Origin: Aphidius gifuensis
Taxonomy: Eukaryota; Arthropoda; Insecta; Hymenoptera; Braconidae
Assembly (NCBI RefSeq): GCF_014905175.1
Contig: NC_057789.1
Location: 18,783,865 to 18,847,864 of the forward strand
Direction of reading: 5' to 3'
DNA: 64,000 bases
Shown: positions 53,806 through 64,000 of the stretch, piece after piece
Position numbering within the stretch: the stretch's first letter is position 1
How the letters are laid out: each line of letters begins with the position of its first letter
The notes under the pieces: model-generated
Databases searched by the model: none
The model's input: the letters and a program-made list of their open reading frames with translations, nothing else
What the model was told of the DNA's origin: nothing
Program-made: the position numbers and the translations under genes

Positions 53806-54516
53806 TCACAAGGAACCAAGGGTGCTGTTTGCTTGATGTTGCGTTTGTAGGTGACCGTACGGACAATACCATCTGTCCAAGATGCGATGGTTGATCATCT
53901 CGTTAAGATGTTCGTTGTGCCAACGTTGCCATAGTTCTTGTTTTGTATGTTTAATCAGTTGCCATCTAGACAACCTGTTCATAGTCATGTTGTTGTATTC
54001 AGAATTCTTTGTTGTTGTAAGAGCATGTCCAATTTTGTCAATAAATGGCCTGAGTTTAATCCATTTTCTCGTTTGCTTAAATTTTTTTTGATTTTTTAGA
54101 ATTTTCAATTCATCAAAAATTATTTCTTTTTGTACTAGTTCAATTATTGAATTTGTAGTATATTTGATTATATTGTTTTCCACATAATCATTATCGTTGT
54201 TTGTTTTCATTTGTAAACCATATGCAATGTCATTTTGTAATTTATTCCAAGATAAATAAATAGCAAAAATGTTGTAATGTTTTTAATGTTAATAGTTACT
54301 TGTATTTGTGACGAAATTGTTGTAGTTTTGTTGAGACATGTGTTGACCTTGAGCTCAGGTAGATTGCAACCCTCAGTCATCTTGAAATTTGGCCAGCCAT
54401 CTGGATCTTTAAACAGCCAAGACGGCCCATGTTGCCATGTTATTGTTTTGATGTGTATTTCTAGTAGTAGACCTCTTGAAATTAGGTCAGCTGTTTTGTC
54501 AGGTGTCTGTACATGA
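53806..54516 (-). pseudogene. BEL pol 3' remnants
   Basis: The upstream part (54277-54516, minus) reads DLISRGLLLEIHIKTITW and WQHGPSWLF, the linker between RNase H and integrase in BEL/Pao pol. The 53806-54210 frame has KLRPFIDKIGHAL and LSRWQLIKHTKQELWQRWHNE, the integrase N-terminal and C-terminal borders fused together. The DDE core is gone. Confidence 0.7.
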
Positions 54517-54518
54517 CA

Positions 54519-56084
54519 CTATTGTGTAGAATTTGTTTTTTCTTGTATTTTGGCAATTCTGTTTGCCTTGAATGTTTTCATAACACTTAGCTTCTTTTTT
54601 AACCGGTGTATGACAATTGTAGAGTTTGACCAAAGAAATGTGTCATCTATTGTTGTGTGTATTGCTTTAATTGTCGGTGTGTAAAGCGAAGCAAGTTTTG
54701 TCATTTTGTCAAATGTAATTGTTCTAATTGTGTAAACCATTGTGTTTGTAATAAATTTCCAATACATGTTAAGTGTTTTTATTGCACTGGAGACATTTAA
54801 TTGTGATTGTGCATACTTTTTAGCCTCTGAAAGGCTTTCTAAGAGTCTAGGCTCATTGAATGTCCATTGGTGTATGTTTAACATACCTTGTTGTAATGAA
54901 GGAGTTAATTCATTTGTCTTGATAATATCAAACGCATTTTTCTGTAAAATATGGTGATATTTTCTTTCTTGTAAGTGTACTAAAAATTGTCTGAATAATT
55001 TCTCAATGTCACCAGTATGTATGTACTGGTGTAGTCTAAATCGAAGTGATAATGAGAAAATATCAATTTGTATTGTTGGGCCAACATCTAGTAATTCATT
55101 GAGTGAGTGCCCCTTGAAACTTGTGGTTGAGTCGTCGTACACGACTCGTACTTTTGTTGTTTGGCTTTCTTTTTTTATTACCGTATGATGTGGTAAATAA
55201 AAACCATCTTCTTGTAGTTGTTCTTTTAGTACTTCAGACCTGTGACTTAGGTATAAGCAGTCTTGAAGTATTGTGTTGTATTGCATTTTTAGTTCTGCAT
55301 TGTTTTGTAACTTTCTTTTCATCGAATTAAGCCCTGTAATTGCTGTAGTTCGTGTCTCTCCAAATTGATCGACAGTTTGTTTAAATGGTAAGGTGACGAC
55401 AGATCGACCTTCTTTGTTGTTTGTAACATGTTGTGGAAAGTATTCTTCACATGCTTGTTCATCTACGGTGAGATAACTTGTTTGTAATTTGTCTTTAATT
55501 TTCCCGAGTTTAGGTAAATTAAATTGTGTGTCTGATGTCAGGTGACAAGACACTTGCTTTGTGGATTTGTTTGTAGGTGCACTACCTCCGATGACCCATC
55601 CTAATTTTGTCTTTTGTAAAAATAAATCAGGGCCACCGTTCTTGGATAGATCTATCTGCCCTCGAGAGAACAGAGACATTGTAACACCTGCCCCTAATAA
55701 AATATCGACTGGTGCAGGCTTATGAAAATTAGGATCTGCTAATTTCATTGTTGTAGGAATATTAATATTCTTTTTGTTAATTTCTAGGTCAGGAACATTT
55801 TCAGATATCCGTGGAACCGTGAGAAATTTAAGTGTTCTTTCATATTTTGTGTTACATGATTGTATTGTAATAGTTACAACATGCTTTGAGGCTGTTAATG
55901 CTGTGTTCAACGCGCCTATTAATATTAAACATTTACTTTTTTCTAATTTTAATTTGTTTGCCATACCTTCTGTCATAAAATTAGCAGTTGAACATGTATC
56001 AAGTAGACATCGACATAGTATTTTTTCTCCGTCTGTATTGAGTACGTTGATCAATGCTGAGACGACTAAGACACTTGTTGTCAA
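54519..56084 (-). pseudogene. BEL protease and truncated RT
   Basis: RCLLDTCSTANFMTEGMANKL is the BEL-type aspartic protease signature, with Asp-Thr-Cys in place of Asp-Ser/Thr-Gly. VRVVYDDSTTSFKGHSLNE marks the start of the RT. The RT catalytic YVDD region is missing: the frame jumps from HTGDIEKLFRQ-type sequence to downstream pol sequence after an internal deletion near 54950-54980. Confidence 0.8.
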
Positions 56085-56135
56085 GTTGACGACAAGTGCT
56101 ACAGCACGTCCTGTAGGTATGCTGCTATGTTGTAG

Positions 56136-57395
56136 TCAAAGTTGTTTGTTTACATCTGTTTCTGGAACAAATGTTGTGTTGGCATGGTCAGACTCAGTGG
56201 TCGTTGGCCGATGCAACAGTGTATGGTGCCTCTTTTCGCAGGTGTGACACCCTGTAGACATGCAGTCTGTGACCCCGTGACCTTTTACAAGGCAATTTAT
56301 ACACAGTGAGGCCTTTCTTACGGAATTGTATCTTTCATCATGATTTTGTGTTTCGAAAATATCACATTTATAAATTGTATGATCTTCAGAGCATATTGGA
56401 CAAGGACGGGATGTAGTCGTTGCCAATGATACTCCACCTTTCTTTATTTGAGGTTTTTCTACCTTTTCATTGTCATTTGTATTTGTTTCTTCTTTCAAAG
56501 CAAAATTGGCACATCTTGCTCGTTGTTCCAAAAAGTCTAACAAGTCAGAATATTTTGGTATTTCATGAGAATTGTGTGTCATTTTCCATGCAAAAATTGT
56601 TTCTTGATTTAATTTTAATAACATAAAATCAACTAGTGCTATGTCCCATGTATTATGTTTAACTTGTAAATTTTCTAATGCTTTAATACGTTGTCTGAAT
56701 ATATCTACTAACTCACCAAGAGCTGCAGGTGTATCTTTTTTCAACTTTGGATAATCTCTTATTGTCGACCAATGTCTGTGAGTCAAAAGACGTTTATCTT
56801 CATATTTGTTTTTTAATATTAACAATGCTGCATCATAATTAGCATCATTGGTTTCTAAATGTTTAATAAGTTCTAAGGCATTTTCTGTGAGTACATTTAT
56901 CAAATGGTATAATTTTAATGTCTTGGACAATGAATTATTGTTGTGAATTACATTTTTAAATAAACTAAAAAATGCACCAAACTTGTCTTGTGTACCATCA
57001 AACTTTGGAATATGTATTTGTGGAACTGGAAACATCGTGTTCGTGTTGTTATTTGTATTTGTAGACATTGTATTATTTGCAATAGTATTGTTGCGTAATA
57101 ATTTTGTTGCTTCAGCAACAGCTGAAAAATACGAGTTTTGAATTGTAAGCTTCTCTGGAGCTTCTGTTTCTTCATCAATTTCTTCTAATTGATCTTGTAT
57201 ATCCTCGAAAACATAAAAACGTTTTCGAAGTGTTTTAAGCACTACTTCAAACTCGTCTGGATCAAATCGATCTTGATTAAGTTTGATTCTATCCATTCTT
57301 TTTGTAAAGTCTGTAATTGATTTTTTAAACATCCCACGTTGTCTGTGAAAATTTTTAACTTTGTCTTGTAACGCTTTGGCACTTGTTTCAACCAT
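56136..57395 (-). CDS. BEL Gag with zinc knuckles
   Basis: 419 residues from ATG 57395. A helical N-terminal half is followed by the region typical of BEL/Pao Gag (FPVPQIHIPKFDG, FSLFKNVIHNNNSLS, KLYHLINVLTENALELI) and Cys-rich motifs CPICSEDHTIYKCD and CINCLVKGHGVTDC. Intact as an ORF; it begins 99 bp from the 5' LTR, after the PBS. Confidence 0.85.
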   Translation of the reverse strand: MVETSAKALQDKVKNFHRQRGMFKKSITDFTKRMDRIKLNQDRFDPDEFEVVLKTLRKRFYVFEDIQDQLEEIDEETEAPEKLTIQNSYFSAVAEATKLLRNNTIANNTMSTNTNNNTNTMFPVPQIHIPKFDGTQDKFGAFFSLFKNVIHNNNSLSKTLKLYHLINVLTENALELIKHLETNDANYDAALLILKNKYEDKRLLTHRHWSTIRDYPKLKKDTPAALGELVDIFRQRIKALENLQVKHNTWDIALVDFMLLKLNQETIFAWKMTHNSHEIPKYSDLLDFLEQRARCANFALKEETNTNDNEKVEKPQIKKGGVSLATTTSRPCPICSEDHTIYKCDIFETQNHDERYNSVRKASLCINCLVKGHGVTDCMSTGCHTCEKRHHTLLHRPTTTESDHANTTFVPETDVNKQL

Positions 57396-57494
57396 TGTAA
57401 ATAGAGTGCTGTGACTCTCACTTTATTGTAATTACTTCGACTTGTGTCGCAGGTAAAAATTCACTTGATGAATCCGGCTCGAAGGACCAAAAAA

Positions 57495-58475
57495 TGTATC
57501 GCACCACGTATCCAAATATACTACGATAATTTCACGAGGGTTGTAAGGCCTTATGTTTGATACAAGGCTATCAAAAGATGTGGAGGATAGGTTGTAAATT
57601 GAAATAATAGGAATAACACTTTAAATAAATTCAAACACTGTGGCTTAAATTCTATTAATATATTCACTTTATTATTTCACTAAAATTATAATTAATTGTA
57701 TTGTATATTGTATATTGAGTTGACTCTAAAAAGTGTTGTCATGGACAGACACTACTATTTTATATTGTAAGTATGAAGAAACCCCATTGTACGTGAATCA
57801 ATATTAATTAGAGATGTTACGTAAACGAGTGTTGAAGAGCAACTGATTTCTCAGTTTGTTGAAAATTGTTAAGTCCAAAAAATGGGTGTGTATTTAGTTA
57901 AAAAATTAGTTTCAATTGGTTAAAAATTAGTTCAAGAGAGGGTAAAAAACTAGGTGTAAGTGGTGGGATTTTTAGACATAAAATTGGGCCTTGTGTGGTC
58001 CAAAGGGTGACATAAAAAATACCATGTGTTAACAAAAAATATAGATTTTACGACCGGAAAGTCCAAGACGTTTTCATGAATTTAGGTTATTTAAAAAAGA
58101 TATAAATTTGACAAATAATGTTTTAAAAAATATGTTATAATAGTACCAAAGAGAAACTTGAGTTTATGGTTTCATTTGTTACGTGATTTTCACTCAAAAA
58201 ATCTATGCATGAGTTGACCATGTGTGGGAATATTCGAGTTTGTGAAAAAGCTATTAAAAAGTACAGAAATTAAATCGTTGTTTAAAGTATTTTAGAAAAA
58301 ATATAAAATCAAAGTGTTAGTCATATCTTATTCTAAAGTTTGTCGTTTCACGAAGTAGCCATAAAAAACAGAGTAATGTTTAAAACTTATCAACTTATTG
58401 TATTTTGTTTAAAAAATAAAAGAATTAAAGTCTGGTCGGTTTGTGACCGACAGACATGTGGTTCGACTCGGAACA
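57495..58475 (-). repeat. BEL 5' LTR
   Basis: Upstream LTR in element orientation; 981 bp, adjoining the PBS at 57479-57494. Confidence 0.85.
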
Positions 58476-58652
58476 TTATATGTGCAGTTTATTACTTTGA
58501 AAGAATTATCTGAGTAACATTAGATTTCGAGTTGTTGTTTATCTTATTTGTGTTTAACTCGTTGTTGACTTCCCCATTATCTATTGCTTTACCTGCGTCA
58601 AGTAAATTGCTTTAACCTTACGTCTCCTACACACGATCTTTACGGTGATATT

Positions 58653-60370
58653 ATGGGTGATAAGGAGATATCCTCACCCCCTGGACCATCAGGTACCATA
58701 TCCAAACGTAGAGGGCGGAAACCCAAAGCCCAGCCAGATCAACTTCAAGTTGTAGAGACCCCAGCAGATTCAACGAGCGAAAGAGACTTCCCTCTTAAGA
58801 GAAACACCCGCGGCCGTAAGAAAATAACCGGGAATCCCCCTGTTAACATTTTTGTCTCAGGCCCTTCACCAGAGGATCTTGGAGCTGCATCCAGACCACC
58901 TGGCGAAGACCGTGCTTCTACCCCACCTTTTCAGGACGCGGCCCAAGGAACTGACCAAGTTTCGCCCCCATTGGTCATTACTCATGAACCCCCTAAAAAG
59001 ACTGCTGCTAAACCACCCCCAAAGCCAGTCACCAAAGACCCTGCAGTCTATCGAAGTACAATTGGGTCTAGGTATTTGGCCACCCACAAGAACATTGACC
59101 CATTTGCTTTAACCCCTAACCCTGCAAACGATCACGAGCTCCACGCTGGCAGTGGTTACCGTAGTGACTGCCGCTTATGCGTGACTGAACGTTTTAATAA
59201 TATATTACGTACTCGGTACGCCGGTCTAGACGATGACGCCCCAAACAATGAGCCTGCCTCACCCGCCCGTGCCAATCCACCTCAGGGAGGATTAAACCTC
59301 AACCCACCCGCGCGAACTGAACCCCGCTATCCGACACCTAGACGCGTAATTACGCCCTCGGTTGAACATCTTCGGATTTCTGAAAGCAGTGCCCACAACC
59401 ACAGCATGCCCAATTTATTACGTATTTTGGAAGGTGGAGGTTGACTTGTTCCGGCCATCCAAGCGAAGATGTAGAAGAATTTTTGTATCGAGTGAAACAA
59501 GCGAGGTTGTGCACAGGCGCGAGTGATCGTGAACTATTGCAGACCTTGTCCTTCTGTATGAAAGGTCCAGCCCTAACTTGGTACATGACGCATGAAGCTG
59601 AGTTTGATTCTTGGTTGGCCGCAAAGGCAACAAGTTTCGCGCCAGTTTTTCCGACACTGATTATCAACGAGCATTGCGCGAAGAGATCGACAAACGCGTT
59701 CAGGGCCCAAACGAGTTAGTCCGAAGCTTTATATCGTGTATGCGTGGTCTATTTCAAAAAACGGATCCACCCTGGTCGGAATCAGAGCGCGTACATTACA
59801 CTGTCCGTAATATGTTGCCCATCTTCCAACGCCAAATTTCACCCCGAGATTTCCCAACAATGTGGGAAGTAGAATTGGAAGCATTGCGTCAAGAAAAGAT
59901 TACGTAATCTGCCCAACAACGCTGATTACCACCTTGACCCGAGCAGTCGTTGTGTCCCAGTTTCGCCAGCCCATCATTCCGTTCACATCCAAACCCCGTT
60001 CTACGTCAAGGTGTTCTTCGTTCCTTGGTAGAAGAGGAGTCATCCATACAAGGAAACAAGGAACACGGTTTGTTGATGGAGGATGAATTACTGTCCACTC
60101 TGGGTGACTTACTCCAGAAAAGGAAAGAAGTCACCTGGCCCAAGGATCGCAACGTCACGTTTGCCACCCCAATCGCGGATTTTTCTGAATCAGGTCCAAG
60201 TCCTGTAGCTGTATCTAACTTTCAGCCTTCTCATTGAGTAGAATGTTGGAATTGTAAGCAACCTGGTCATATCTTTAGCGATCGTCAGGAACCTCGAAGA
60301 AGATTTTGTTATCGCTGCCGTCGACCGGATGTCACGTTGGTTACGTGCCTATTTTGCAATCCGGGAAACG
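58653..60370 (+). pseudogene. Gypsy Gag, frameshifted
   Basis: Begins MGDKEISSPPGPSG; Pro-rich, basic N-terminal domain (58653-59444). The capsid region follows in other frames: HPSEDVEEFLYRVKQAR and LSFCMKGPALTWYM (59441-59640), then FSDTDYQRALREEIDKRVQG and MLPIFQRQI (59611-59907). The knuckle CWNCKQPGHIFSD is at 60243-60281. At least three frameshifts and a stop at 60237 break it. Confidence 0.75.
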
Positions 60371-60714
60371 ACAGCGGGAGAGCATAACTTCGGCACATGC
60401 AGCTCCCGTTTTAACCCCGCCGATTAAAAACCCACCATTGAAATCAGCTGAGGCTACCCAGGCCCCACGGGCATCTGATGTGGTTAAAATTGATCACCCA
60501 AGGAGTTGGTGAAGTTAGTGCTTAAACCGTCTGGCTTGGTAGAAACTCCAGCAGAGACGTTGGCAGCTCCACCAACCCAGTTCCCCAAACTTCGCGCCTT
60601 TCATCTTAATATAATAGTTGGACCGGTAATAATCGAACCTTTGCTGGGCTCAAAACGTCCCAACTCCTTATCCACTCCGGTTTCAAACAACGTGATGTAC
60701 TCCCGCGACATGTT

Positions 60715-61176
60715 ATGACTGCGTCGGGTCATCTCAAAACAATTAATACCGTGGTTACAATCCAAGTTGAAGTTGAAGGTAAATCCACCCCTATGGACGC
60801 ATTGATTTTACCCACCTTATCCGAGGACTTTATCCTAGGGTTAGACTTTCTACCAGCCACCGGAATGGTCATTGATTTCAGCGACCGATCATGGTATTAT
60901 CATGACAATCTGGAGCGAAAGTTCTTGTTTGTGCCCGTTGATAAGGTAGCTCAGGTCGTACAAATGAACGGTCTCAGTACCCTTACTCCCCACGAAGAGC
61001 TTCAATTGGAACAGTTCTTAGCCAAAGAACTACCCCCCGTTCTAATTGATGACTATATATTCCCCATATCCCAACTCACACAACACATTGACGTAGGTGG
61101 AAGCCCCCCCATTAGACAAAAGCCCTATCGTGCTAACCCAGCAATGTGTGGTGTTATGAGAGAAAAGGTAGACTAA
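60715..61176 (+). pseudogene. Gypsy retropepsin-like region
   Basis: VTIQVEVEGKSTPMDALIL and EDFILGLDFLPATGMVIDF are the flap and C-terminal part of a gypsy protease; the active-site Asp segment before 60715 is degenerate. The frame continues through SQLTQHIDVGGSPPIRQKPY, the usual RT start, to TAA at 61174-61176. Confidence 0.7.
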
Positions 61177-61462
61177 ATGATGAAAACCGGAATAATTGCA
61201 GCTTCACAGAGTGAATGGGCGCGCCCCGTTGTTCTAGTTCCAAAAGGAAAAAGTAACTATCGGTTTTGCGTTGATTATCGTAACGTAAACGCGGTGACGA
61301 AGAAGGATGCATATCCAATCCCCGATATGTCTTCTATCCTGAACGAGCTACGTCAAGCCCATTTTATCACCACCATCGATTTATCACAAGCTTTCTTTCA
61401 AATTGCCCTAACACCCGAATCACGGGAGATAACTGCCTTTGTCGTCCCTGGCTACGGCCGGG
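61177..61462 (+). pseudogene. Gypsy reverse transcriptase, 5' half
   Basis: In frame with the previous segment after one stop. GIIAASQSEWARPVVLVPK, RFCVDYRNVN, DAYPIPDMSSIL and TTIDLSQAFFQI are RT fingers and motif A. The YxDD region is absent because a deletion joins FVVPGYG to integrase sequence. Confidence 0.8.
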
Positions 61463-62044
61463 TAAACCGTAGCCTCAAGACTATGCTTCGTGCATTTCTT
61501 GATGGCAATCACCGTGACTGGGATCACTATTTGCCCGAGTTTAGGTTTGCCTATAACACGGCTTGCCACGACTCTCTCTATCACTCCGTTTGCCAACGCT
61601 GGGTACGAACCTCGTCAGCCCCATACCTTTCGTAACCAAGTCGATGATGGCCTGCTTGTCACCCCCATCCCCATGACCGAATGGAATAAGAGAATGAAAA
61701 GACTCAACGTCCTACGCTAAGCCCTAATCTATGCTCGAAGTGAGGCTGAACTGAAGCAGTCTACCCAATATAATACCCACCGCCGCAAAGTCGAATTTGA
61801 CGTTGGAGAATTAGTGCTCAAACGAACCCACCCTTTGTCTAACGACCCCAAATTTTATTCAGCCGGCTTAGAAAAGCCATTTGAAGGCCCCTTTATAATC
61901 ACCTAAAACTTCTCAGCCACCCGTTATGAGGTTTCCGATTTTTCTGGTGTCATCCGAGGTGAAGTATCCATATCAGACTTGAAGCCTTGGGTAAAGGCAG
62001 TGGATCAGAAAGTAGTTAAAGGCCCACTCACACCTAGTAATTAA
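61463..62044 (+). pseudogene. Gypsy integrase C-terminal part
   Basis: VNRSLKTMLRAFLDGNHRDW and FAYNTACHDSL begin just past the third catalytic position. After a frameshift near 61590 and a stop at 61718-61720, FDVGELVLKRTHPLS, GPFII and VSDLKPW-like ends follow. It cannot be catalytic. Confidence 0.75.
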
Positions 62045-62161
62045 CCATGTTATACCCTGCTTTGGGAAACCTAGTAGGAGACATCCCGGGTGACCCATTA
62101 AACTTAATTATGCAAATTACTAATTTCTACTGTTGATGAAATTTAGCTGGAACAAGCTGAA

Positions 62162-63268
62162 GTGGGAGTTACGGAACCAGTGTTACTCGCTACAGTTGAG
62201 ACCACACCACCAGCACCATTGATTGATGAGATGCAGCATCAAAATGAAACCACACCACCAATATTGTCATCTGCAGAGGGTTCGATGCCACACGAGATGG
62301 TTACATCAGCTGATGTGAATACTGTTACAACACCCACCATCACACCACGTCAGCCAGTTGCTGGCAAAGATCTAGCAAAGCTTGCAGACAGCGGAGCTGG
62401 TATTCTCAGTGACGTTAGCGAATCGTAGTTTAGTTTCAGCGACGGAGAGGTAGGGGATATTGCGTTTGAACACAACAATGACGAATTGATGTGGCCCACT
62501 AATCCACCCCTTCCCGAAGCAGTTGTGGAGTCATCCCCTGCAGGCCTTCAACCAACCCCCCGAAGCTCACTAGACGCTAATTGCCTTGACCTCGGCCTCT
62601 TATTTGGAAAAGATTTCAAGGAGATAGTAAGTTCGGAGCCATCCACTGTCCGAATATCTGCCTCGAAATTCGATTCGCTGGACCCACGACCAGGTGATAA
62701 CTATCATTTTACCTTTGGTAATTTCGATAAGCCCCTCGATTTTGCAGCCGCCCGACGACTCAGTGATCCTGAATTTTATTTGGACGAGAATCTCAAGATC
62801 GTCCGTAGAGTCCAAACCCCTTACTGTGTGGAGTCATCCCCAGTAAGTTCCCCAGAAAAACCCCCAGAACCTCATAACAGTGTTCCTACTCTCATTGTGG
62901 AGCAGTCACCAGCTGCGAGCTCATCCGCTGGTGATGGTTCTCCAGGAACCTGTAGTGCTGCTAGTCACTCTTCTGGTGCGATTCCCAAAGTTCAACCCCC
63001 ATCCCCCATCAAAACCAAGAGGACTCGTATCCGCTGCAGCTTGTGTCACGGCCGTAGCCACCTCTGCAACAATTGCCCCGACCGTCCACTTGAGCTTATT
63101 GATGAGGTAAGCTCACCCCGATCCGTCGACTCAGGTGTGGACGCCCGCTCGGTCCTCTCCGATAAAACATCACCAAGCCCCACTCCCCCTGCAATCTCAG
63201 CTCTAATGAGCCTAAAGTTACCACCAATTTTGCTCAACCCTTTTGTAGCCAAGTTATTGTTGCCTTAA
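62162..63268 (+). pseudogene. Extra ORF after gypsy pol, CCHC-like knuckle
   Basis: Two frames, 62162-62428 and 62486-63268. The first is Thr/Pro-rich (TTPPAPLIDEM, TTPPILSS). The second holds SLDPRPGDNYHFTFGN, a Ser/Pro-rich low-complexity region with repeated VVESSPAG/VESSPVS phrases, and a basic KTKRTRIRCSLCHGRSHLC followed by NNC. It occupies the place of env but has no signal peptide or membrane anchor. Function unknown. Confidence 0.5.
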
Positions 63269-63596
63269 AACGCACGAAGAGGGTCAAAGCAGGGTTACCG
63301 TTCAGGACCTTGGCGTCCAACCAAACGATCTGATAATCCAAGGGCATATGAACCCAAATGCAGGGATTTCGATTGCCTTTGGAGAGATCCGAGGTATCCA
63401 GGTCCTGGACCTAATGACCTCGCTCCATGTCGTGATCCCAAATGTAAATTGCGTCGTCACTGAGGATATCTTTATTTATATATTTTTTTGTTTAGTCAGT
63501 ATTGTGATAAGGTGATACGTGGTTGGACCACGTATGAAAAAAAAAATCAATATTACAGTTGCTGAAGCAACTGTGCCTTCCCTGCGGGGGGAATTT

Positions 63597-64000
63597 TAAT
63601 TTCTTCTTCAATATATATTGAAATTCATGACTACAAATTTATTTCATTCTCTATTGTTACAATGATTATTGTTACAGCTAAAATTTATTTAATTTTCATT
63701 CATTTTGCTTGTTCCTTCTAATGGGTCATCTCTATGTCCAGAATCGCTTTCTCCTAACCTTTTAAACTCTCTGTTTTTATTCATTTCGTTGTACTATGAT
63801 TTTAGCCTGTCAATGTTAAATATTTATTACAAAATTGTCGAGTTCGATTTTATTTATTCTATTTACTTTTTTCTCTCAGTTGAATCAGGGTTTAACGTTT
63901 TAGTTGTTGCTGAAGTCGTCATTATATTTTAAATTTTTTTATATTCATTTATTTTCAATTCCATTAATACTAGCACATCACCCTTTTTTCCCTAGAAATT
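63597..64000 (+). other. Probable gypsy 3' LTR start, cut by window end
   Basis: T-rich sequence after the candidate purine tract. No gene. It could not be matched to the 5' side by eye, so the LTR call is tentative. Confidence 0.3.

Larger units (their letters stand above)
52632..58475 (-). mobile_element. BEL/Pao retrotransposon, internally deleted
   Basis: LTRs 52632-53703 and 57495-58475 start TGTATCGCACC and end GGAACA, flanked by TTATA (52627-52631, 58476-58480). The minus-strand PBS next to the right LTR reads TGGTCCTTCGAGCCGG, complementary to a tRNA-Tyr 3' end as I remember it. A GGAGGGAAAA purine tract precedes the left LTR. Gag and protease regions are present; most of RT, RNase H and integrase has been deleted. 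The LTRs differ by an indel of about 90 bp and point changes. Confidence 0.9.
58476..63596 (+). mobile_element. Gypsy retrotransposon internal region, deleted
   Basis: Plus-strand element whose 5' LTR region (about 52440-52631) was split off by the BEL insertion. Gag, CCHC knuckle, protease, partial RT, integrase C-terminus and an extra 3' ORF follow in order. A CCCTGCGGGGGG tract at 63585-63596 may be the polypurine tract before the 3' LTR. Codon use is much less AT-biased than in the Polintons. Confidence 0.8.

Noticed and set aside
54277..55330. Plus-strand ORFs over the BEL element
   Set aside because: Antisense shadows of BEL pol, which has protease and RT motifs on the minus strand.
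59350..59667. Minus-strand ORFs opposite gypsy gag
   Set aside because: Antisense to a region with clear capsid motifs on the plus strand.

Overview
The window reads as an AT-rich arthropod (most likely insect) nuclear contig made almost entirely of nested mobile DNA. Support for an insect: 28S and 5.8S rRNA gene pieces, a foreign sequence starting exactly at the 28S R2 insertion site, Ty3/gypsy and BEL/Pao retrotransposons, and TATA plus TCAGT-type arthropod initiator promoters. A parasitoid wasp is a reasonable guess, but the sequence does not prove it.

Layout. (1) 1-16.3 kb is a broken rDNA unit on the minus strand: 28S 5' part (11257-13015), ITS2, 5.8S (14804-14959) and an ITS1-like stretch. 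It is interrupted by a foldback element (551-11256), which itself holds a ~9.8 kb compound insertion carrying a gypsy element (5808-8924). A second foldback element sits in ITS2 and a TA-flanked palindromic MITE lies upstream of the 5.8S. (2) 16.9-23.9 kb plus 40.1-42.1 kb is one decayed Polinton/Maverick (the outer element): DNA polymerase B remnant, a small Polinton-type ORF, integrase with chromodomain-like end, minor capsid, pVI-like basic protein, major capsid, a DEDD-nuclease-like accessory gene, adenain-like protease and an IAP (BIR-BIR-RING) gene. (3) 23938-40136 is a second, unrelated Polinton of 16,199 bp with ~240-250 bp terminal inverted repeats, AG...CT termini and a perfect 6-bp target duplication (TATGTT). 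It is inserted inside the accessory gene of the outer element. It carries its own polymerase B, capsid genes, protease, PLA2/pVI-like protein, packaging ATPase, an integrase remnant, two DEDD-nuclease-like genes, small ORFs and an apparently spliced five-exon gene. (4) 42.1-51.2 kb has tandem duplications, an AATTA/AATTG satellite, an inverted pair of ~1 kb LTRs, and an LTR-retrotransposon leader primed by a tRNA-Lys-type PBS. (5) 51.27-52.33 kb is a ~83-bp palindromic satellite. (6) 52.4-63.6 kb is a gypsy element whose 5' region is split by an internally deleted BEL/Pao element (52632-58475, TSD TTATA).

How the genes fit together. Each Polinton encodes parts of replication (protein-primed polB), integration (retroviral-type integrase) and virion morphogenesis (double jelly-roll capsid, minor capsid, protease, packaging ATPase, membrane-active proteins). 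Most genes carry stops, frameshifts or deletions, so both copies look inactive. In the inner element the minor capsid, the PLA2-like protein, one DEDD-like gene and the spliced gene remain open. Assignments come from reading motifs by eye; no database search was run.
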